DNA from: Spirochaetales bacterium
GTDB taxonomy: Bacteria; Spirochaetota; Spirochaetia; DSM-2461
Assembly: GCA_028533045.1 (NCBI GenBank)
Contig: JAQQAP010000036.1
Coordinates: 1 to 64,000, forward strand
Reading direction: 5' to 3'
DNA: 64,000 nt
The position numbers were made by a program, and so were the translations under genes. The notes beneath the pieces were generated by a model. That model saw nothing but the letters and a program-made list of their open reading frames with translations, ran no database searches and was not told where the DNA came from. Every line of letters starts with the position of its first letter. Position 1 is the first letter of the stretch. This document shows positions 16,186 to 23,856 of this stretch, in pieces.

Positions 16186-16307
16186 CCGTAAGTAAAATGA
16201 GAAAAGACAGTAAGTAAAATCTTTTTTTTCAGTAAGTAAATGGACTATTTACAGTAAGTAAAAAGTCAAAAAACAGTAATAAAAAAGACCAAAAGACAGT
16301 AAGTAAA
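16186..16307. repeat. Six-copy direct repeat array, 11 bp motif with 22 bp period
   Basis: CAGTAAGTAAA or a one- to two-base variant begins at 16186, 16208, 16230, 16252, 16274 and 16297. The period is 22 bp five times out of five except the last step (23 bp). The 11-12 base spacers are AT-rich and all different. The spacing of about two helical turns puts every motif on the same face of DNA, as in iterons or operator arrays. Each motif also carries TAAGTAA, two overlapping stops. It lies right after the DUF2721 stop and before a terminator. Function unknown. Confidence 0.8.
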
Positions 16308-16313
16308 ATTTAA

Positions 16314-16340
16314 AAGGGGCTGATTAAAATCAGCCCCTTT
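16314..16340. terminator. Bidirectional intrinsic terminator
   Basis: AAGGGGCTGAT (16314-16324) pairs with ATCAGCCCCTT (16329-16339). T-rich sequence follows on the minus strand, serving the lipoprotein gene, and a shorter T run follows on the plus strand. Confidence 0.82.
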
Positions 16341-16359
16341 GTCTTATCTGTAAAGATAA

Positions 16360-18120
16360 TTAGTCCAGATCGATTGTTAAAGGAATATACTGGTCCAGAT
16401 CCAGGTCCACCAGGAAGGTGAGTGCTATATCCAGGGCGCCGCTGTCGGTAAAGAACTCAAACAGATCTTCCGGTGTAAGGTCATCCCCGTCAAGCTCCAG
16501 ATAGGTTTCGCCTATTAGGACTTCAACCTGCTCTGCAATGGAAGCCGCCGTATCTTCCGCAGTGGCAACAACACCTTCTGATGTCACTACCACGTCTTCG
16601 TAATCGTACTCGTAGGACCACTCTTCTACCTCCTCACCGTCATCATCGTAGGAGTAGGCGGTAAAACTCACCGCATTGCCGTTGTCGTCGTAGGCGATAC
16701 TCAGGGAGCCAAGAGGGGAAGCTTCAGAATCACTGACATCTTCCACAGACTCCCAGGTAACAATGGAGAGGCTTGTAGTGGTACTGTCATAGTCAAAGGT
16801 AAAGTATCTCTGAACTTCCCCGTCCCCGTTGGTAAGAGTCACCGAAGCCACCTGCTGGATATAATCGGCATCTACGTCAAAGGAATCCAGGTCGGTATAG
16901 TCATAACTAAAGGTATAGAAGGGATTCGCCGTATCGTCCTTGTAGGAAACGCTCATGGTAAGAGGTACGCCGTCGTCATTATAAGAGGCGAATATACTCA
17001 TGGGAAACAGCATTCCGTCACCGGAAAGATCCACCTGATTCAGGCATCCTTCGGGAGCGTCAGGGTCGTCATAGGTCAGCTCCATAAGAACCACCGTATC
17101 GTCGCCGTAGGTAACTTCCTTGGAGAGGAGTCGGGTATAGGTCGTGGTTGTCTCGAATTCCATCTCTGTGGCAATTGCCTCATCCAGGTAATCGGGAGCA
17201 TAACGTTCCAGGTATTCGGGAAGGTAGTTTTCGTTGAGAATGGCCTTGGTGTAACCCCAGTCGTCATATTCGTAAATCTGCATCCAGGCGTAGTCCAGCT
17301 CCGTATCGCTTAGGGAGAGCGTGGGTACGGTGGGAATGGTATAATCCGTACCTTCCACAGGAGCGGCCAAAAGCGCGGTGTTCCAATCTACCGTGTTGGA
17401 ACTGGGGTCGGGAAATTCGGTCGCTTCGTAGGAAGAGCAGTAGTTGCTGCTTGAGCTGGAATCTCCGTAGCCCGTCTTGGCGGAAACGGAAGCGAGTCCA
17501 TCAATCGTTTCGTAGTGGGTTTCGTAGTAGCCGGTACGGTCGCCGTTTGCATCGTAGGCCGAGGCGTAGTAGTAGCTAAGGTCGCTGCCGTCGTAGGTGT
17601 AGGCAAAGTTATAGGCCCATTCCAGGGCCTCGGACGCGTCAAAGGACGCGGCATTGGTCATATCATCGTTGCTGTCAAAGGTCCAGGTTTGGTAGCCTTC
17701 GTGGGTACCGTCGGCATCAAAGAGTATTTCCTGAACCGCATTATCCCCGGACCAAACGGTTACCGTGTAATAATCCAGGACATCATCACTGCCAAAATGG
17801 GCGGTCATCTCGTGATTGCCCGAACCGTCCCAGCCATATACTTCAGACCAGAGAAGAGTATCGGAAGGGGTAACATGCTTTACAAAGGTACACTGACCGT
17901 CATCGTCAAAATCGTAGTACTCCATGTATTCCAGAGAGTCCTCCGATTCATCGGCATAATAATAGAGAGTACCGGTAGTCTCATCATAATACTCCCAGGA
18001 AGTATCTTCCGAACTGCTGGAATCACTGTCATCGCTGTCGTTCAAAAAATCAAAGGAACAAGCGGACAGCAGGAAAACCGCTAATAGAATGTAGAAAATG
18101 TTTTTAAATACGCGAACCAT
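16360..18120 (-). CDS. Large acidic lipoprotein with repeated aromatic-Asp motifs
   Basis: A 586-residue protein. The signal peptide MVRVFKNIFYILLAVFLLSAC ends in a lipobox with Cys21. A Ser/Asp-rich tether follows, then many short beta-strand-like segments carrying YD, DDDG and YDDNG motifs over residues 45-520. An amphipathic, low-aromatic C terminus follows. No known family was recognised; the repeats recall YD/MORN-like strand repeats. The ATG at 18120 with an AAGGCGG site is preferred over an upstream start that would bury the signal peptide. Probably attached to the outer membrane or cell surface. It is divergent from the beta-barrel gene. Confidence 0.75.
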   Translation of the reverse strand: MVRVFKNIFYILLAVFLLSACSFDFLNDSDDSDSSSSEDTSWEYYDETTGTLYYYADESEDSLEYMEYYDFDDDGQCTFVKHVTPSDTLLWSEVYGWDGSGNHEMTAHFGSDDVLDYYTVTVWSGDNAVQEILFDADGTHEGYQTWTFDSNDDMTNAASFDASEALEWAYNFAYTYDGSDLSYYYASAYDANGDRTGYYETHYETIDGLASVSAKTGYGDSSSSSNYCSSYEATEFPDPSSNTVDWNTALLAAPVEGTDYTIPTVPTLSLSDTELDYAWMQIYEYDDWGYTKAILNENYLPEYLERYAPDYLDEAIATEMEFETTTTYTRLLSKEVTYGDDTVVLMELTYDDPDAPEGCLNQVDLSGDGMLFPMSIFASYNDDGVPLTMSVSYKDDTANPFYTFSYDYTDLDSFDVDADYIQQVASVTLTNGDGEVQRYFTFDYDSTTTSLSIVTWESVEDVSDSEASPLGSLSIAYDDNGNAVSFTAYSYDDDGEEVEEWSYEYDYEDVVVTSEGVVATAEDTAASIAEQVEVLIGETYLELDGDDLTPEDLFEFFTDSGALDIALTFLVDLDLDQYIPLTIDLD

Positions 18121-18196
18121 AAAAACCGCCTTTATCAAAAGTGTTTCATAGGTTAGTATAGTGCAAAGATCAGAGGAATTCAAAAGGGGGAGTACC

Positions 18197-19324
18197 ATTA
18201 TCCTTAAAAAAAACATATTCTTCATGTTTATTACCCTCACTCTTTGTTCTACTTTTAACCTAACCGCAGAAATAAGTGTGGACCTTACCATGCCCGACTT
18301 TAAGGACGATATATCCTCCCAACTGGAAGCCATGCTGGAAGAGAACATCCTGGCCGCCGGGGATGATGTGGAAACCACCATTAACAATCTCCTGGATAAA
18401 CCGGGCCTTACGGGAGCCTTTAGTTCAGCCGCCGCATCGGGTGCCTCTATTCCCCTCCAGGGAAATATATTCAGTCCCGACGGGACGATCTCCTTTGGAG
18501 GCTACGGTTCATTCTACTCCTATACCCTGGACATAGAAGAACTTATGGATGATCTTGAAGATGTGGACGAAGAGGACGACCCGGAGGTGGGCGCCAATAT
18601 CCAGCTCATCCAGACGGGAGTTCGCCTCCCCGCCGAGTTCCTTCCCCAAGGCTTTCAGACAGGCCTTTCCGCCGCCTTCGCCGACCTGAGCAACAGCGAT
18701 TTTTTCTATCAAAACCTGACCATACAGGGTTCTCTGGCCTATACGCCCTTCCGCAAGATCCCTCTGAACCGCTCTTTCCGCTGGACACCCCTTTCGGCCC
18801 AGTTTGCCGCCACCTACAGCGGGAGTGAAATCGGCGCCAGCCTGGAGACGGGGACCATAACACAGGAATTCGACTACGAAATAGATTCCAGCGGTTTCCT
18901 TCCCGACGAGACCATCACGGTGGAACTTGACCCTACAGTAGACCTTTCCCTGGAAACACAGGTTTACGTGCTCACGGCCGATCTGGCTACCGGATTCAGC
19001 CTGCACGATTTTTTCCACTTCTACCTGGGAGGGGGCGTCAACGTTCCCTGGGGTAAAACGGATATAGCCGCTTCTACGGAGGACGAGTTTTCCATCTCCA
19101 GCAATATCATCGACTCCATTCTGGAAGTGGATGAAGAGGGAAACTACAGCACCGGGAGCATTGTTATTAGCGGATCTGTGGAAGGCTCCTCGCCGGTTCA
19201 GTTTATTCCCTACGCCTACGGAGGGTTCCGCCTGGACATAAGCCGGATTTACCTGAACATTCCCATCCAGTACACCTATCCGGACGGACTCGCTTCGGGG
19301 CTTTTTCTGGGAGTTTATCTGTGA
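18197..19324 (+). CDS. Outer-membrane beta-barrel protein, spirochaete type, non-standard start likely
   Basis: About 375 residues with a signal peptide (LKKNIFFMFITLTLCSTFNLTA), then an acidic helical segment, and long amphipathic strands with aromatic girdles from about residue 90, ending in FLGVYL. The best ribosome binding site, GGGGGAG at 18186-18192, lies 4 bases before an ATT at 18197 and 7 before an ATC; no ATG or GTG fits that spacing. A GTG at 18161 gives 12 extra charged residues before the signal peptide. The next gene overlaps the stop. The function is unknown; pore or surface protein. Confidence 0.65.
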   Translation: MILKKNIFFMFITLTLCSTFNLTAEISVDLTMPDFKDDISSQLEAMLEENILAAGDDVETTINNLLDKPGLTGAFSSAAASGASIPLQGNIFSPDGTISFGGYGSFYSYTLDIEELMDDLEDVDEEDDPEVGANIQLIQTGVRLPAEFLPQGFQTGLSAAFADLSNSDFFYQNLTIQGSLAYTPFRKIPLNRSFRWTPLSAQFAATYSGSEIGASLETGTITQEFDYEIDSSGFLPDETITVELDPTVDLSLETQVYVLTADLATGFSLHDFFHFYLGGGVNVPWGKTDIAASTEDEFSISSNIIDSILEVDEEGNYSTGSIVISGSVEGSSPVQFIPYAYGGFRLDISRIYLNIPIQYTYPDGLASGLFLGVYL

Positions 19325-20571
19325 AAAGAGTGATTATCCTTATGCTGACTATGCTGACTTTAGCCCTCACAGCCCAGGACGCCCCCCTCTACCCGGGCAA
19401 AACCTACTACCTGACGCCTTCCTTCTCCGCCTCTTTAACGAACAGCTTTGACGGCGATTTTTCCGGAGGCAAGATTGATTTGGGACTGGATGCGGAAGAA
19501 CTGACCGGGGAACTTGTGATAGGCCTTCAAGCCGGTCACGGCTATATGGCGGAAAGCGGGGAAGACTCCATAATATTTCCCCACCTATCCCTCAAGGGAG
19601 GATGGATTTTCCGGCCCGTCTCCTTCTGCCGGCTGATTCCCTACGGGGGGATATCGCTGGCGGGAGCCGAACTCCCCACTCTTTTCGCAGGAGGTTCGGC
19701 CGATTTCCACCTCTACGACCATAACTACGTCTATCTGGACCTGAACGCCGCCGCTTCCTCGGGCAACAGCGATTACCGCCGCTGGTCCCTGGGCTTCGGG
19801 CTAAAGCGGCCCATGGCCATAATGCGCCGGGTTCCCCCCATGAGACTGACCCACACCCTCTCCACTCACACCTTCTCGCCCGACGGGGACGGAATGAACG
19901 ATACCCTTGAGATTATTCTGGCCCTAAAAAACAGCGGCTCCTGCAAAAAATGGTATGTGGAGATTACGGACCACCTGGGAAATCCGGTGATTGATTGGCA
20001 AGGATGGGGAGCTCCTCCGGAACAAATAAGCTGGGACGGCTCTTCCCGGTCGGGAGAAATGGTCTTTTCCGTCTCCGACTATAGAATCAACATAGAACTG
20101 GAAGACAAATTGGGAAATAAGGTCAGTCAGAACGACTACTTTGTCACCGATATTTTTGTGGAAAATGACGAGAACGGCCAACTGCGAATCCGTATCCCCG
20201 GGATTCTCTTCTCCTCCGGACGGGCCGACTTTACCGACCTGAACCAGGGGGAACTTCAGAAAAACGAAGATATTGTTACCAAGCTTAAAACGAGCCTGGA
20301 CAAATTTCCCGAATACCGAATTCTCATAGAAGGCTACGGAAATCTTCTTTATTGGGACGATGAAGAGAGGGCTAAAACAGAACAGGAAGAAGTCCTCATT
20401 CCCCTTTCCCGGGCCAGGGCGGCACGAATTAAGGACTATCTGGTCTCTAAAGGAATAGAAGAGGAAAGACTGGACGTGGTCGGCCGGGGAGGAGAAGATC
20501 CCCTGGTACCCTTTGGGGATGAAGAGAACCGCTGGAAAAACCGGCGGGTGGAATTTATTCTTCTAAAGTAG
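19321..20571 (+). CDS. OmpA-family outer-membrane protein with gliding-type Ig domain
   Basis: A 416-residue protein starting at GTG overlapping the preceding stop (GTGA). It has a signal peptide (1-18), an N-terminal small beta-barrel (about 20-165), a FlgD-like/CHU-C-like segment with HTFSPDGDGMNDTLEI (about 185-280), and a C-terminal OmpA peptidoglycan-binding domain (about 295-415) with LSRARAARIKDYLVSKGI and NRRVEF. It probably tethers the outer membrane to the cell wall. The gene pair with the upstream barrel suggests one envelope complex. Its end overlaps the convergent small gene by 17 bases. Confidence 0.85.
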   Translation: MKRVIILMLTMLTLALTAQDAPLYPGKTYYLTPSFSASLTNSFDGDFSGGKIDLGLDAEELTGELVIGLQAGHGYMAESGEDSIIFPHLSLKGGWIFRPVSFCRLIPYGGISLAGAELPTLFAGGSADFHLYDHNYVYLDLNAAASSGNSDYRRWSLGFGLKRPMAIMRRVPPMRLTHTLSTHTFSPDGDGMNDTLEIILALKNSGSCKKWYVEITDHLGNPVIDWQGWGAPPEQISWDGSSRSGEMVFSVSDYRINIELEDKLGNKVSQNDYFVTDIFVENDENGQLRIRIPGILFSSGRADFTDLNQGELQKNEDIVTKLKTSLDKFPEYRILIEGYGNLLYWDDEERAKTEQEEVLIPLSRARAARIKDYLVSKGIEEERLDVVGRGGEDPLVPFGDEENRWKNRRVEFILLK

Positions 20572-20929
20572 CCTTTCCCGCTTCGCTTGCCTTAATGGCA
20601 TCAAAAATCAAAGCAAAAAAGGCCGTACCGAGAAGTCCTGCGCCGGTCAGAACAATTCCCGCCTGCAGGTCCGCACTGTAAGGATCATCCATGCCGTTCG
20701 CCCCCACTCCCTGCAAAGCGGCGTAAGTGAGAATCGAACCGCCCAAGATAGCCGCGCCGGAAAGATAAAGGCCGTCGGTTGAATCAAATTCCCCTTTTAG
20801 GTTTAAATCTTTCAACAGCTCTTTCTCCGGAATAAGGGGGGTGATAAAATCGTCCTGAGTAATGACTTCCTGGGCTCCCAGAAAAGCGGTATAAGTAAAT
20901 AGAACAAGTAGGGCGACCAATACTCTCAT
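20555..20929 (-). CDS. Small exported membrane protein of the polysaccharide gene run
   Basis: A 124-residue protein with a signal peptide (MRVLVALLVLFTYTAFLGAQ) and two hydrophobic helices (about 55-75 and 88-110) containing small-residue-rich sequence. No family recognised. It is the last gene of the minus-strand run that starts at 30973, and follows the glycoside hydrolase by 32 bases, so it may assist polysaccharide synthesis or export. This role is positional inference only. Confidence 0.6.
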   Translation of the reverse strand: MRVLVALLVLFTYTAFLGAQEVITQDDFITPLIPEKELLKDLNLKGEFDSTDGLYLSGAAILGGSILTYAALQGVGANGMDDPYSADLQAGIVLTGAGLLGTAFFALIFDAIKASEAGKATLEE

Positions 20930-20961
20930 GGTCTAAACTATAACAGGGGAGATAAGCAAAA

Positions 20962-23856
20962 TCAACCGGCAAAATACGTTCTAAGTTCCTCTATGGACTT
21001 CTTCTCTTCCTGGGTCCATAAGGGCTCATCCCATGTCTCCCAGCGATAGATTAAGTCCGGTAAAAGAAGGGATGTCCCATTGTTGAGGTGCAATCCATAG
21101 ATGAGAATACTTTCGCTCTCACTCACCCCAATCACATCCCTTTCCGGATAGGAGTGGTAAGTCCCGGAATCATCCAAGACCAGTCCGCTCGAAGGATCAC
21201 TCACATTCAAGAGTCCCCAGGGAAGGCGTAAAGTCAGTTCTGACGTTTCTGTAGAAAGGGAATGGGCCGCTTCATCGAGAATCCCGGAATGCAGTTCACT
21301 CCAGTCCGTATAGTAGGCTGCCATGGGAACGCCCTCTTCCGTTCGGTAAGCCCGGTTAACCAATATTTCTATGGGGCGGAATTCCTGTCCCTCCCGGGAA
21401 GAGCTATCCAGGGACAGGGAAGAAATATTATAATCCTCCGCCGTAAGTATCCGGGCTTTTCCCGCAAGGGGGTTCACTTCCACCAAACACTCTGCCCCGC
21501 TGGGAAGAAAAGTCCCTCCTCCCACGGGAAAACTGAAGATCCCCTCCTCCCTGCTATAGGTATCCAGGGCAAAGTAGATTCTGTCCCCCTCTTCCCAGGG
21601 GAAATTCCTCTCTAAATGTAAATAAAGATGGGATTCATCGCCCCAAACCTCAGAGACAAGTCCTTCTGTACCTTCTTTCTTCATCCAGCCCCTACGGGAA
21701 GTTCCCTTCATCGCCATTATGCCGTAATTCTGCTCCGGATCCAAAACATTATGCCACAAAGCCTGCCGGTCATAGGGAATCATAAAAGGCTCTGTGGTCC
21801 AGGTCTTTTTGGCCCACTCATCGATCCACTCAAAGATGATCGCTCCCGCATAGCCTTCCCGTTTGATTGCATCTGTCATTCGAATGATACCTTCCGCCTG
21901 CTCCTCTTCTGTCAGCCCCCCGTGGTGGTAGCCGTCGGGACTGATATGAGCCGTGGCAGCGCTGGTGGATATTCCATACTCCGCCACCAGCGCCGGATAG
22001 GGGGAGTGGATTTCCATAAAGTCTCTTAGGTAGCCCCCGTAACGGAAAGTTCCCTGACTGTCTTTGTACTCGCCATAGGATGCCTGGTTATTCATAAAGT
22101 CGGGATAGTTAGGATAGATATGATAGGCCCCAAAGAAGCCCCCAAAACTATCGTCCTCAACGGTAAAGCGATTAATATCCACTGTGACCTTATCGTTCAG
22201 CGGTTCCCGGCCTTCCAGGAGAGGATCATTCCATTCAACCTCATGATGAAGGGCGTCCAGAATGGGCCAGCTAACCATAGCGGCCGGTCTTGAGGAGCCG
22301 TAGCGATCTGTTTCATAGGAAACGGCCAGGTCACAGCTTTCGGCGAGCCAAGCTTCGGTGGGAGGACCTTCCGGGGCAGAGATAAATCGTCCCCGATAGA
22401 CATAACCTTCATTCAGATGATTTGTCTCGATCACCTCTTCCGGCTCCATTTCCCGGCCGATAAGCCACCCCAGAATCCAGGGACTTATATCCGCTTCATA
22501 GACGCCCCAGGCTCTTCCTTCTCTCACCTCAACCACCCTATTCCCATGAAGGGCATCAACGGTCAGACGTATTTCTTCCTGATAGGTTCGGTTGTACTCT
22601 TCTCCCAGATAGTCGTGATTTTCCGGGTGCTCCTCCGGCCATATTTCCGGAAGAAGATAGAGAGGATCGTCAGAGTGATCCAGGTTAAATTCTCGAAAAG
22701 CCCGATAAAAAGCAGGAGGAAAGAGAGTATAGATCCGAACCGTATTAAAATTCATCTCTTTCATCTGGCCAAACCAGCGATAGTAGAGATGTTCGTCCTC
22801 GGGGAATTGGGTAAACCATGTCCCGGGAAGGGCCGGTCCCAGGTTCACACCTTTTATGAAGAAAGGCTCAGCCTCTCCTTCGTGATGTACAAGGTAAAAC
22901 TTCTGTCCTTTGATAACAAAGTGTCCCGGAGACGGCTCGGGCATGCTCTCCCACGCTTCGCGACTCTGAATTTTCCGATCCATCCAGGGAAGGTAAATGC
23001 GCCAATAGAGACCGTCGTTGGTATCGTCCGTAAAGAAGGCCAGGCGGGATTTAAAAAACAGTCTCCAGGCATTTTTATAGGGCCCTAAATGTACTGTCCC
23101 GGGGCGAATATTCACCGTAAAAAATCCCGTGTTTACCAGAGAGCTTTTACTTTCGATAATGAGAGGAATTTCCCGGGGTATTCCCCTTTGAAGGAGCAGT
23201 TCTTCCCCTTCTTTGGTCAGTCCCGCATCAATTATGGCTGTGACAACGGCCTCATCCCCTACTTCATAGATAGGAATCCAGGTATAGACGGGAGCTTCTT
23301 GCCCTTCATAAAGAGCAGTGGGGGGAAGACCGGAAAAATGGGTTCCCCACTCCAGTACCAACTCCCCCTCATCGGGGTGGGCATAAATGAGTCGAGCCCC
23401 TTCATCCCGTTCATAGCGTATAACCCATCCCGTATTTTTCACATGGAGGAAGTCCTCCAGGCGATGGCGAAAGAGGGAATGGCTTCGCTCGGTCAGGCTA
23501 TAGCCGTCACAAAGAAAGGTCCGGCCGGAAAGGGCTGTTTTTTTGACCTTATCCACTCCCAAAAGAGCTTCCCGGTCAGAATAATCCGAAGAGAGGCTAC
23601 CATTCAACAAGGAGATGTCCCCCCTGCCCTCTTCTAGAACCTCTCCTTTCCTAAAAAGGAAGGGCCAGAGGATTTGTCTGTACCGAACCTCCTCTTCCTC
23701 CTCCGCTTCGGCCACCACATAGCGAGGGGGATTTTCCTCGGTTCCCAACCAAAAAAAATAGGGACTGCAGATTAGGAAAAAGATAATAACCATGGCTATT
23801 CGTGCGGGATTAAAGAAAGATTTATCCTTCACTGGCGGCCCCCGTTTTCTCCTCAT
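20962..23856 (-). CDS. Membrane-anchored glycoside hydrolase-like protein (TIM barrel, clan GH-A-like)
   Basis: About 964 residues: a short basic N terminus, one transmembrane anchor (about 20-40), an N-terminal beta domain, a TIM barrel with F(I)KGVNLGPA, FNTVRIYTL, VAEYGIS and IIFEWIDEWAKKTW (about 335-725; the two glutamates are catalytic candidates), and a C-terminal beta-sandwich. It probably trims or processes the glycan made by the GT2 next door. The start is uncertain: ATG at 23856 overlaps the GT2 end, and a GTG at 23833 preceded by GGGGGC is possible; a TTG at 23865 is least likely. Confidence 0.72.
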   Translation of the reverse strand: MRRKRGPPVKDKSFFNPARIAMVIIFFLICSPYFFWLGTEENPPRYVVAEAEEEEEVRYRQILWPFLFRKGEVLEEGRGDISLLNGSLSSDYSDREALLGVDKVKKTALSGRTFLCDGYSLTERSHSLFRHRLEDFLHVKNTGWVIRYERDEGARLIYAHPDEGELVLEWGTHFSGLPPTALYEGQEAPVYTWIPIYEVGDEAVVTAIIDAGLTKEGEELLLQRGIPREIPLIIESKSSLVNTGFFTVNIRPGTVHLGPYKNAWRLFFKSRLAFFTDDTNDGLYWRIYLPWMDRKIQSREAWESMPEPSPGHFVIKGQKFYLVHHEGEAEPFFIKGVNLGPALPGTWFTQFPEDEHLYYRWFGQMKEMNFNTVRIYTLFPPAFYRAFREFNLDHSDDPLYLLPEIWPEEHPENHDYLGEEYNRTYQEEIRLTVDALHGNRVVEVREGRAWGVYEADISPWILGWLIGREMEPEEVIETNHLNEGYVYRGRFISAPEGPPTEAWLAESCDLAVSYETDRYGSSRPAAMVSWPILDALHHEVEWNDPLLEGREPLNDKVTVDINRFTVEDDSFGGFFGAYHIYPNYPDFMNNQASYGEYKDSQGTFRYGGYLRDFMEIHSPYPALVAEYGISTSAATAHISPDGYHHGGLTEEEQAEGIIRMTDAIKREGYAGAIIFEWIDEWAKKTWTTEPFMIPYDRQALWHNVLDPEQNYGIMAMKGTSRRGWMKKEGTEGLVSEVWGDESHLYLHLERNFPWEEGDRIYFALDTYSREEGIFSFPVGGGTFLPSGAECLVEVNPLAGKARILTAEDYNISSLSLDSSSREGQEFRPIEILVNRAYRTEEGVPMAAYYTDWSELHSGILDEAAHSLSTETSELTLRLPWGLLNVSDPSSGLVLDDSGTYHSYPERDVIGVSESESILIYGLHLNNGTSLLLPDLIYRWETWDEPLWTQEEKKSIEELRTYFAG

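Noticed and set aside
16186-16307. Possible CRISPR array
   Set aside because: Repeats are 11 bp and spacers 11-12 bp, far too short, and no cas gene is in the window.
22417-23088. Plus-strand frame of 223 codons inside the glycoside hydrolase gene
   Set aside because: Shadow of a well-supported minus-strand hydrolase gene.
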